Assembly (NCBI RefSeq): GCF_000166355.1
Contig: NC_014652.1
Span: 248,001-312,000 of the forward strand
Direction of reading: 5' to 3'
Source: Caldicellulosiruptor hydrothermalis 108
GTDB taxonomy: Bacteria; Bacillota; Thermoanaerobacteria; Caldicellulosiruptorales; Caldicellulosiruptoraceae
Length of the DNA: 64,000 bases
Part shown: positions 42,570-49,765 of the stretch, piece by piece
Position numbering within the stretch: position 1 is the stretch's first letter
Layout of the letters: each line of letters opens with the position of its first letter
Notes under the pieces: generated by a model
Told to the model about the DNA's origin: nothing
Seen by the model: the letters and a program-made list of their open reading frames with translations, nothing else
Databases searched by the model: none
Translations under genes and position numbers: made by a program

Positions 42570-42893
42570 TTATGGTCCTGTGCCAACAGAGGTTATCTTC
42601 CAAAGACCTGATTCGTCTTTCTTTAAATAGAAAAATCGAAGTTCCATACCTGTTACTCGGTCAGTAAAGCCTTCGACAACGTATTGCTGACCATAAAATT
42701 TGTCAATATATTTACCGCGGATAATTTTCACATTAGACAGTGCCCATGGACCTTTGTGAAGAACAATATAAAAACGAATAGCACCTTCAGGTGTTTTGTG
42801 AAATTCTTTAGAAGTAATGACTATAGCTACTGAAAAAATAACTACCAAAAGAATCAAGATAGCAGCCAAAAGGATTTTCTTCTTCTTCTTCAT
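42570..42893 (-). CDS. Small membrane-anchored extracytoplasmic protein, paralogue of 21496-21819
   Basis: 107 residues: basic start (MKKKKKILL), one membrane helix (AAILILLVVIFSVAIVIT), and an exposed domain beginning KTPEGAIRFYIVLHKGPWA and ending SVGTGP. About half of the exposed residues are identical to the protein at 21496-21819. AGGTGGAAAT precedes the ATG. The promoter region upstream (about 42915-42945) is shared with the duplicated segment near 38470. Function unknown. Confidence 0.78.
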   Translation of the reverse strand: MKKKKKILLAAILILLVVIFSVAIVITSKEFHKTPEGAIRFYIVLHKGPWALSNVKIIRGKYIDKFYGQQYVVEGFTDRVTGMELRFFYLKKDESGLWKITSVGTGP

Positions 42894-42932
42894 ATTTCCA
42901 CCTCATACCTTTACATTAAACTCCTGCTATAA

Positions 42933-43943
42933 TTATATCACAAAAATTTTCGAAGAAGGAGCAAAATTGCCAAGTATTAAAAGTATTGTATTTATCATTT
43001 CTTCTTTTAACTCTTTCGGGTAAGTGTAGATATTTTGTGATTCTTCATAAGGAAAAGAGGTAATTTCGTTTGCAAATACTTTTTTCATTCTCTTAAGATA
43101 GTCTTTTGGAATTCTAAACACTCCAACTGAAATATCTACAATCTTATCAGGGTTCAACTCTCCGAAAACCTGTCTTAAGAACTTTTCATAAATTGATTTC
43201 CAGTCTTCAATATATAAAATTGGGTCAAAACAAAGCCTTACTTTCCAGCCATTTTCTGTAGCTTTTTTAATTGCAGAAAGTCGTGAAGATAAAGAAGGTG
43301 TGCCATGTTCAAACTTTTCTATAATTTCTTGAGGAGACAGTGTCCATGCTAAAATTACATTATCTTGAGGTTTCAAGTTTTCTAAAGCTTGGAAGTTGGT
43401 ACTTTTTGTTCTGATTTCAATTGTCAAATTTTGCTTTGAAGCTGCGTATTCAATCCATGCAGAAGAAAATGGGACAATTTTTTCAAGTGCTAAAAGGTCT
43501 GTTTCGTATGATACAGAAAGATACAGCGGCTTATTTTTCAAAACAGCATCAATCTCTTTGAAGTAGTCTTCGATGTTCACAAATGCTACTATATTTGCAG
43601 AGGAGTACATTCCTTTTAAAAAGCAATATTCACAGCTGCAAATACAGTTCAAAATGTTGCTTGTATAAAAAAAGTTACTATATCCAAAATTGTGGCAAAT
43701 TGAGGGGCCGGGATAGAGAAACTCTCCCCATTTTTTTGCAAGTATTAGTTTTTTGCTCTTTTCCTGAAGAGAGTAATTTTGCCTTGCTCTGCAGAAAACC
43801 TCTTTGTAGTTATCTATTTTAACTATTTGAGATCTTCGCAGGTTCTCTAAAATCTTTATTGTAACAGGATGAGAAAGAACAGCTTTTTCGACATAAACAT
43901 GAGAAAAATTCTTAGCTAAGAAGGATTTTTCTGAGCTTGTCAA
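42933..43943 (-). CDS. SPL-family radical-SAM protein lacking the usual hydrogen-donor cysteine
   Basis: 336 residues, similar in length to spore photoproduct lyase (342). The radical-SAM cysteines are Cys100-x3-Cys104-x2-Cys107 in NCICSCEYCFLK. ILAWTLSPQEIIEKFEHGTPSLSSRLSAI and GWKVRLCFDPILYIEDW are SPL-family motifs. In SPL the segment (E)ASCTSDP supplies the catalytic hydrogen-donor cysteine. The matching segment here reads VSYETDL, with Tyr146 in that place. It may therefore not repair spore photoproduct in the standard way. It overlaps the nucleoside phosphorylase-like gene upstream by 32 bp. Confidence 0.85.
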   Translation of the reverse strand: MTSSEKSFLAKNFSHVYVEKAVLSHPVTIKILENLRRSQIVKIDNYKEVFCRARQNYSLQEKSKKLILAKKWGEFLYPGPSICHNFGYSNFFYTSNILNCICSCEYCFLKGMYSSANIVAFVNIEDYFKEIDAVLKNKPLYLSVSYETDLLALEKIVPFSSAWIEYAASKQNLTIEIRTKSTNFQALENLKPQDNVILAWTLSPQEIIEKFEHGTPSLSSRLSAIKKATENGWKVRLCFDPILYIEDWKSIYEKFLRQVFGELNPDKIVDISVGVFRIPKDYLKRMKKVFANEITSFPYEESQNIYTYPKELKEEMINTILLILGNFAPSSKIFVI

Positions 43944-44751
43944 AGTAGTTTTTGCCCTCCTTTTTAGAGTTTATTTGAACTTCAAAAAATTCAAAGATAA
44001 AATCAGGTAGTTTTTTATGCCTTATTATATAGTCTTTTAACAAACTTTCAAGCTCATTGGTCATATAAGTTGTAAGATGTAAACTGTTTTTTAGTTTATT
44101 TACAAGTAGAGGTATATTATCGATTTCAGGCGTATTGTTGCAAAATTCAAAATTTAATTTTAATAGGGAATTTATCAGACTTTCTATATGAGGAATACTT
44201 TGTTTTATCAGATTTTCAATCTCAGCAAGATTTATCTTTTCAAAGTCCAAAAAGTCATAAACAATCTTGATGCAGTGTACATTGTGCAGGGGCAAAAAGA
44301 TAGAAGCTGCTTCGAAAAATCCTGCCCCTTCCATGTCAACTGTATCCCCTTCAATTTCAAGTGGTAAGCTGTCTTTTTTCACAGGATGCATAAAACTTTC
44401 GAGTGATGCTTCTTTCATGCTATGCTGAATCAAAATATCTGGGTAGAATGCCTTTTTTGAGTGGTGATTTATTATTTTGTTGCAAAGAATAACATCACCT
44501 TTTGAAAAAGCATTTTCCACAGCTCCGCAAATCCCAATGTTCAGGGCTATATCTTTACTACCTGCTCCAAACTTTGTCAAGGCAAATGTTGTTGCAATAC
44601 TGCTCTTTACAATTCCTTCCTTGCTTTCTATAAGAAGAATATCATTGCCAGAAAAAATCTGAAATTTTGAAGGTTCATATAATTTTTTCAGGCCAAAATG
44701 TTCTATCAGAGCCTTTGCTTCTGCATGGAAAGCAGTGACAATATATATCAT
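43912..44751 (-). CDS. Nucleoside phosphorylase/MTAN-superfamily protein
   Basis: 279 residues. The N-terminal 180 match the purine nucleoside phosphorylase/MTA-SAH nucleosidase fold: MIYIVTAFHAEAKALIEHF, LNIGICGAVENAFSKGDVIL, and VDMEGAGFFEAASIF with the ribose-binding MEG-x-G-like motif. The C-terminal 95 residues are an extra helical region not found in MTAN. It overlaps the SPL-like gene by 32 bp, implying translational coupling, so the two products probably act on the same nucleic-acid or nucleotide substrate. The substrate is not known. Confidence 0.8.
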   Translation of the reverse strand: MIYIVTAFHAEAKALIEHFGLKKLYEPSKFQIFSGNDILLIESKEGIVKSSIATTFALTKFGAGSKDIALNIGICGAVENAFSKGDVILCNKIINHHSKKAFYPDILIQHSMKEASLESFMHPVKKDSLPLEIEGDTVDMEGAGFFEAASIFLPLHNVHCIKIVYDFLDFEKINLAEIENLIKQSIPHIESLINSLLKLNFEFCNNTPEIDNIPLLVNKLKNSLHLTTYMTNELESLLKDYIIRHKKLPDFIFEFFEVQINSKKEGKNYFDKLRKILLS

Positions 44752-44891
44752 TAAAAGCTCGCTCCTTCAGTTGCTGTTTGCAGCTTTCAGATTCCAATTT
44801 TGATTATAACACATATCAAAATTCTCTAATATTCTTTGAAGACAGTTAACCAAAAACTTTTGATTTCATTAAATTTAAAAATATAAAGTGG

Positions 44892-44919
44892 TTTTCACAG
44901 ACTTAAAAAGTGCTATAAT
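44892..44919 (+). promoter_or_regulatory. Promoter of the leader RNA and transglutaminase operon
   Basis: TTTTCA at 44892-44897, 16-bp spacer, TATAAT at 44914-44919. Start of transcription is expected near 44926, immediately before the structured element. Confidence 0.5.
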
Positions 44920-44927
44920 AAAAGTAG

Positions 44928-45000
44928 CCCTTGGCAGTAGCCTTTTCGTTTTGTGTCCTCTGAAGTAGGGGACGAAGCCTTTTCGTTCGACTGCCGGGGG
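44928..45000 (+). ncRNA. Candidate structured leader RNA with symmetric internal loop
   Basis: CCCTTGGCAGT at 44928-44938 pairs over 11 bp (two G-U) with ACTGCCGGGGG at 44990-45000. A central hairpin GTCCTCT/AGGGGAC encloses GAAGT. The two strands between these stems each carry the same 12-mer AGCCTTTTCGTT (44939-44950 and 44976-44987), making a large symmetric internal loop. It starts two bases after the predicted transcription start and lies 127 bp before the transglutaminase start. No U-run follows, so it is not a simple terminator. The remaining gap 44752-45127 holds a weak GATGT/ACATC hairpin at 45017-45031. Confidence 0.55.
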
Positions 45001-45127
45001 TGTTTTCTTGCCTGTGGATGTTTTCTACATCTTTTATGCACTCTGTATTTAAATGTATACAATTTTATTAGAAATATGGATAGCTTGCAAGAGATTAAGA
45101 AGAGTATATGAAAGAGGAGATGAGATT

Positions 45128-46441
45128 ATGGATTTTCTTGTATGCAAGATACCAGAGGAGATCGAGAGAGAAGAAAAGCTTGGCAATTTTTGCTTGGCTT
45201 TGAGATTAATAGACAGGTGGCTGGCTGATGAAAGAATCACTGAGGTACAAAGAAAACGTCTAATGTACGAGAAGAATAGAATAAACAGAATACTCGAAAG
45301 TTATCCTTTTTATGAAGAAACTGCTTTAAAGAAAGCAATGGAGCTGATTGATTCTTTTTCTCGAGAGGAATTTTATCACCTTTTGTCAGAAGGGTATCTT
45401 GATTACATAGTAATTGAAGGAAAAAGAAGATTCGAAGAACGCTTTGTTCACAATATAGCTTTTGCTCTTCCATCATACAGAGAAAGACTCAAGAAAGATC
45501 CTGTTGCACAGAAAGCAAGAGAATTGCTTGACAAGAGATTAGAAGAATTGACACAAGGAGACCCTCCCAAAAGATACCGAGTACGTGCAAAGATGACTGT
45601 TGCTATCAAAGACGATGCAGATCATTTTCGTGTTTGGCTTCCATTTCCAAAAGAAGAGCTTCAGGTTTGTGATGTAAAACTTGTTTCAACAAGCCAAAAA
45701 GACTATTTTCTTGCAGACAACAAGGTTTCACAGAGAACTATTTATTTTGAGGGCAAAGAAAAAGAATACTTTGTTGAGTTCGAGTACACTATAAATGAGT
45801 GGATAAACAAGGTTGATCCAGAAAAGGTTGAAGAAAATGATTTGGACGAATTTCTTGGTGAACAGCCACCTCATGTGGTGTTCACGCCATACCTGAAACT
45901 TTTAACCAACCAAGTAGTTGCTGGTGAGAACAATCCTTATTTAAAAGCGAAGAGAATCTTTGATTGGATTACAAACCATGTTAAATATTCTTATGTTCGA
46001 CCATACGCAACTTACGAGAACATATCACAATATGTTGCAGAAAACTTGAAAGGAGACTGTGGTTTTCAGGCTCTGCTTTTCATTACTATGTGCCGAATTG
46101 CTGGAATACCTGCACGATGGCAATCTGGCTGGTACATAAATCCCCTTATGGCTTCTCCACACGACTGGGCACTGTTCTACGTCAAGCCTTATGGTTGGCT
46201 TCCGGCAGACCTTTCATTTGGTGGGGCAAGACGGGAGAACGAAAAACTTCGCAGTTTCTATTTTGGCAACTTAGATGGTTTTAGGATGGTTGCAAACTCA
46301 GATTTTATGAAAGATTTTGAGCCGAAACCAAATTTCCTGCGATTTGATCCTACAGATAATCAGCTTGGTGAGGCTGAATCCTTATCTGGGAAAGTTAAAA
46401 TTGAAAGCAAGATTGAGGTAATCTCTTTTGAAGAAATCTGA
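45128..46441 (+). CDS. Transglutaminase-like cysteine peptidase domain protein
   Basis: Start at ATG 45128 with AGAGGAGATGAG upstream; the frame extends to 45053 without a ribosome site. 437 residues: a helical N-terminal half, then a beta domain (RAKMTVAIKDDADHFRVWLPFP) and a transglutaminase core with Cys311 in KGDCGFQALLF, His345 in SPHDWALFYV and Asp361 in WLPADLSFG, the expected triad. No signal peptide, so cytosolic. Adjacent to a dipeptide epimerase pseudogene, a pairing seen in peptidoglycan peptide recycling, where the enzyme would cleave murein-derived peptides (inference). Confidence 0.88.
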   Translation: MDFLVCKIPEEIEREEKLGNFCLALRLIDRWLADERITEVQRKRLMYEKNRINRILESYPFYEETALKKAMELIDSFSREEFYHLLSEGYLDYIVIEGKRRFEERFVHNIAFALPSYRERLKKDPVAQKARELLDKRLEELTQGDPPKRYRVRAKMTVAIKDDADHFRVWLPFPKEELQVCDVKLVSTSQKDYFLADNKVSQRTIYFEGKEKEYFVEFEYTINEWINKVDPEKVEENDLDEFLGEQPPHVVFTPYLKLLTNQVVAGENNPYLKAKRIFDWITNHVKYSYVRPYATYENISQYVAENLKGDCGFQALLFITMCRIAGIPARWQSGWYINPLMASPHDWALFYVKPYGWLPADLSFGGARRENEKLRSFYFGNLDGFRMVANSDFMKDFEPKPNFLRFDPTDNQLGEAESLSGKVKIESKIEVISFEEI

Positions 46442-46464
46442 AAAGAGGAGGGACAAAATTACAA

Positions 46465-46802
46465 ATGAGCAAGATAGCAAATGTCAAGTTCGATGTCAAA
46501 CACTACAAATATGACAAGCCTTTTCACATCACTGGAAGCATATCTTCTGAGACAACAAACGTGGAAGTTAGAAATCTGGAATAAGCGATGCTCTCTCTAT
46601 TATCGAGCTTGCAAGGAGTGCTAACCTCAGATTAATGATAGTGTGTATGTCCGAATCAAGCCTCGGGATTAACCAGAGTGTTCACTTTGCCCTGGGAACT
46701 GGAGCATTTTACTTCCATGACCTTGACAGTCATCTGATGCTGAAAGAGCCAGAGTTCAGAGGAAAATTTATTCAAAATGGAGCTAAGATGATTGGGTATT
46801 AA
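46465..46802 (+). pseudogene. Dipeptide epimerase (enolase superfamily) gene with large internal deletion
   Basis: The first 39 codons (ATG 46465, with GAGGAGG upstream) read MSKIANVKFDVKHYKYDKPFH..., the N-terminus of L-Ala-D/L-Glu-type epimerases, and stop at a TAA near 46584. In another frame from about 46575 the C-terminus continues as SGISDALSIIELARSANLR, then MSESSLGINQSVHFALG and the DLDSHLMLKEPEF segment, ending at TAA 46800. About 240 residues of the barrel, including all metal ligands and catalytic lysines, are missing. The gene cannot be functional. Confidence 0.88.
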
Positions 46803-46817
46803 GTTATAATCTCAGTA

Positions 46818-46872
46818 TTGACACCTCAAAAATTGTAGTATAAAATAAAAGTGTACTAAATCAGTATACTTT
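46818..46872 (+). promoter_or_regulatory. Promoter and operator of the rrf2 regulator gene
   Basis: TTGACA at 46818-46823, 17-bp spacer, TAAAAT at 46841-46846. Immediately downstream, AAAGTGTACTA (46848-46858) and CAGTATACTTT (46862-46872) form an imperfect inverted repeat over the transcription start, closely related to the site at 47336-47360. Confidence 0.8.
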
Positions 46873-46892
46873 AATTTGGCAAGGGTGAGTAA

Positions 46893-47306
46893 ATGAGACT
46901 TACGCAAGCATCCGACTATGCGCTCAGAATAGTGCTTCACCTTTCAAAGAAAAAAGGAATGGTAGTTGAGGCAGACACTATCTCAGAAGAAGAAAAGATT
47001 CCCAAAAGATTTTTGTTGAAAATATGTAGGGATTTGATAAAGGCAGGGATTATAGAATCCGCACGAGGTAAAAATGGAGGTTATATCCTTGCTAAAAATC
47101 CTGAAGACATAACAATGAAAGATGTGATACTGGCAGTAGAAGGTACCTTGGCTTTGAACAGGTGCCAGATAGACCCTTCTGCTTGTAGTAAAAGAGCTAC
47201 TGGATATTGCGCTGTGCACAAGGCTTTTTCTTCAGTGATGAAGACTGTTGCGAAGGAGTTTGAAAAGTATAACTTTGCTGAGCTTGCAAAAATGGATGGA
47301 AACTAA
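46893..47306 (+). CDS. Rrf2-family regulator of the CO dehydrogenase operon
   Basis: 137 residues with the Rrf2 winged-helix N-terminus MRLTQASDYALRIVLHLSKKKG and wing SARGKNGGYILAKNPEDIT. Three cysteines in the pattern C-x6-C-x7-C (RCQIDPSACSKRATGYC) stand where IscR, NsrR or RsrR relatives bind an Fe-S cluster. It is followed by cooS and preceded by an operator nearly identical to that of the cooS promoter, so autoregulation and control of cooS are likely. The signal could be CO, redox state or cluster status. Confidence 0.9.
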   Translation: MRLTQASDYALRIVLHLSKKKGMVVEADTISEEEKIPKRFLLKICRDLIKAGIIESARGKNGGYILAKNPEDITMKDVILAVEGTLALNRCQIDPSACSKRATGYCAVHKAFSSVMKTVAKEFEKYNFAELAKMDGN

Positions 47307-47328
47307 TTTCAGTTTCCATCTTTATTTT
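47295..47328 (+). terminator. Terminator of rrf2
   Basis: GATGGAAACT (47295-47304) pairs perfectly with AGTTTCCATC (47311-47320) and is followed by TTTATTTT. The hairpin includes the stop codon, so cooS depends on its own promoter. Confidence 0.8.
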
Positions 47329-47329
47329 G

Positions 47330-47360
47330 TAGACAAAAGTATACTAAAATAGTATACTTT
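47330..47360 (+). promoter_or_regulatory. cooS promoter overlapped by a perfect palindromic operator
   Basis: TAGACA at 47330-47335, 17-bp spacer, TATACT at 47353-47358. The spacer and -10 are covered by a perfect inverted repeat: AAAGTATACTA (47336-47346), AAA, TAGTATACTTT (47350-47360). It matches the rrf2 operator at 46848-46872, so both are likely bound by the same Rrf2 protein. Confidence 0.82.
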
Positions 47361-47404
47361 CAAAATACAAAAAATCAATTAATATTGCGGGAGGTAATGG
47401 AGCT

Positions 47405-49288
47405 ATGGAGATTTGCACATTCTGTGAGACAGCTGATAAACGATTAGGGGAATTTATAAAAAGTAAAGAAGATTTGGAGACTTCTTTTAATCGCAAACCA
47501 CGACAAAGTGTAAAATGCGGGTTTGGTCTTCAGGGAATTTGCTGCAGGTTGTGTGCAAATGGACCGTGTAGGATTACGCCAACTCAAAAAAGAGGGGTTT
47601 GCGGAGCCGATGCAGATACAATTGTTGCGAGAAATTTTCTAAGGGCAGTTGCAGCAGGAGCTGGCTGTTACTTGCACGTGGTAGAAAATGTTGCTCATAA
47701 TCTTAAAAAGATGGCTGAAAATCAAATAGATGTACCATTTAAAGGTCAAAAGACGCTCCATGCACTTGCAGATAAACTTGGTATCCATGGACAAGATGAT
47801 AGAGAAATAGCTTTGCAACTTGCTGAAAAGGTATTATCTGACCTTTACAAACCCAGATGGGATGAGATGGAACTGGTAAAGTACATGGCACCAGCTATGA
47901 GGTATAAAAAGTGGAGCGAACTGGGGATTTTGCCTGGCGGTGCAAAATCAGAGGTGTTTGATGCGGTAGTAAAAACAAGTACGAACCTTTCAAGTGATCC
48001 TGTCGATATGCTCATGCATGTTTTAAGACTGGGTATAGCCACAGGTCTTTATGGATTGGCACTTACAAACAAACTTAACGATATTATCATGGGAGAGCCT
48101 GTGTTAAGGTCAGCGCCTGTAGGTTTCAGGGTAATAGACCCTGATTACATAAACATAATGCCTACAGGACATCAACAGTCACTTTTTTGGGCTTTGCTAA
48201 AAAGGTTAAATGATGAAGATGTAAAAAAGATGGCTCAAGACGCTGGTGCAAAGGGATTCAGAATAATAGGGTGTACATGCGTGGGTCAGGATTTTCAGTT
48301 AAGAGGTGAGCATGCAAAGGATGTGTATGCAGGCCACGTAGGCAATAATTTCACAAGTGAAGCTGTACTGGCAACAGGTGCTATAGACCTTGTCGTGTCT
48401 GAGTTCAATTGTACTATACCTGGTCTTGAAACAGTAGCTGAGAGGTATATGGTAAGACAAATTTGCATTGACGATGTGGCTAAAAAAGCTAACGCAGACC
48501 TTGTGCAATATAGTCCTGAAGAAGCCATGGAGATTGCAGACAGGATTTTAAAAGAAGCTGTGGATAGCTACAAATTTAGAAGAGGTAGGGTAAATATAGA
48601 CATACCTTATGACCACGGTTATGAGAGTGCACTGACGGGAGTAAGCGAAGGGTCTCTTAAAGAATTTTTAGGTGGAAGCTATAAACCTCTTATTGATCTT
48701 ATAGCTTCGGGCAGAATCAAAGGTATAGCAGCTATTGTTGGTTGTTCCAATCTTACCTCTATAGGCCATGATATTTTTACTGTAGAACTTACCAAAGAAT
48801 TAATAAAACGAGATATACTAGTACTGTCTGCGGGGTGCACAAGTGGGGGACTTGAAAACTGCGGTCTTATGTCAAAAGGAGCTGAAGAGCTGGCAGGAGA
48901 CAAATTAAAAGAGGTGTGCAGAGAGCTTAACATACCACCTGTGCTAAACTTTGGTCCATGCCTTGCCATAGGCAGACTTGAGATAGTGGCAGCAGAACTG
49001 GCAGAGATTCTCAACGTGGATATTCCACAGCTGCCTTTAGTACTTTCTGCACCTCAATGGTTAGAAGAGCAGGCTTTGGCTGATGGTGCTTTTGGGCTGG
49101 CGCTTGGATTGCCTTTACATCTTTCAATTCCTCCTTTTATAACAGGAAGCAAGCTGGTGACAGAGATTCTGACAGAAAAGTTGCCAGACATAACTGGAGG
49201 ACGGCTGATTATAAATAATGATGTAAAATCTTCTGCTGATGAGCTTGAAAGTATCATTCTTCAGCGCAGAAAAGATATGGGTATCTAA
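47405..49288 (+). CDS. cooS: Anaerobic Ni-CO dehydrogenase catalytic subunit, divergent
   Basis: 627 residues. D-cluster cysteines 38 and 46, B-cluster cysteines 47, 50, 55, 66, and C-cluster ligands His256, Cys292, Cys336, Cys447, Cys478 and Cys519 align with Carboxydothermus CODH-II. However, Tyr89 stands where CODH-II has His93 (23 residues after the last B-cluster Cys in both), and Gln556 where it has Lys563 (37 residues after the last C-cluster ligand in both). These residues assist proton and CO2 handling. First gene of a cooS-cooF-flavoprotein operon; CO oxidation linked to NAD(P) or ferredoxin is the family function. Confidence 0.93.
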   Translation: MEICTFCETADKRLGEFIKSKEDLETSFNRKPRQSVKCGFGLQGICCRLCANGPCRITPTQKRGVCGADADTIVARNFLRAVAAGAGCYLHVVENVAHNLKKMAENQIDVPFKGQKTLHALADKLGIHGQDDREIALQLAEKVLSDLYKPRWDEMELVKYMAPAMRYKKWSELGILPGGAKSEVFDAVVKTSTNLSSDPVDMLMHVLRLGIATGLYGLALTNKLNDIIMGEPVLRSAPVGFRVIDPDYINIMPTGHQQSLFWALLKRLNDEDVKKMAQDAGAKGFRIIGCTCVGQDFQLRGEHAKDVYAGHVGNNFTSEAVLATGAIDLVVSEFNCTIPGLETVAERYMVRQICIDDVAKKANADLVQYSPEEAMEIADRILKEAVDSYKFRRGRVNIDIPYDHGYESALTGVSEGSLKEFLGGSYKPLIDLIASGRIKGIAAIVGCSNLTSIGHDIFTVELTKELIKRDILVLSAGCTSGGLENCGLMSKGAEELAGDKLKEVCRELNIPPVLNFGPCLAIGRLEIVAAELAEILNVDIPQLPLVLSAPQWLEEQALADGAFGLALGLPLHLSIPPFITGSKLVTEILTEKLPDITGGRLIINNDVKSSADELESIILQRRKDMGI

Positions 49289-49307
49289 GTGAAGAGGTGT
49301 CTTATCA

Positions 49308-49748
49308 ATGAAAAGGATATATATAGAACCAACAGCATGTACAGGATGTATGAATTGCATCCTGGCGTGTATAGCTCACCATAAAGGTGTGCAATCAGTA
49401 CTTGAGATAGACTTCTCAGACAATGATTTAGAATTTGCAAATAATGTAGTCTTGAACACCGAAGGGAAGATTGTCCCTATTTTCTGTCGACATTGTGACC
49501 AACCAGAATGCGTTACAGCTTGTATGTCTGGCGCGCTGACAAAAGACGAGACAACAGGATACGTAATTTGCAACCAGAGCTGGTGTGCAGGATGTTTTAT
49601 GTGCGTTATGTCATGCCCTTATGGTATGATAAAACCTAACAAAAGTGGTGATGTTGCTATAAAATGTGATATGTGCCTGGACAGAGAAATACCTGCGTGT
49701 GTCCAAAGCTGCCCTGTCCAGGCTATTTCCCTTATTGATGTTGATTAA
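49308..49748 (+). CDS. cooF: CooF-like four-cluster ferredoxin
   Basis: 146 residues with four cysteine quartets: CTGCMNCILAC, CRHCDQPECVTAC, CAGCFMCVMSC and CDMCLDREIPACVQSC, enough for four [4Fe-4S] clusters. This is the polyferredoxin type that carries electrons from CooS. It starts 19 bp after cooS and ends 17 bp before the flavin oxidoreductase, fitting a linear electron chain CooS, CooF, flavoprotein. Confidence 0.92.
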   Translation: MKRIYIEPTACTGCMNCILACIAHHKGVQSVLEIDFSDNDLEFANNVVLNTEGKIVPIFCRHCDQPECVTACMSGALTKDETTGYVICNQSWCAGCFMCVMSCPYGMIKPNKSGDVAIKCDMCLDREIPACVQSCPVQAISLIDVD

Positions 49749-49765
49749 AGCGAGGGGAGAATTTG

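Noticed and set aside
44928-45000. Simple Rho-independent terminator
   Set aside because: No U-run follows the stem, and it lies at the very start of the predicted transcript.
46465-46584. A separate 39-residue small protein
   Set aside because: It is the N-terminus of the dipeptide epimerase, whose C-terminus follows in another frame.
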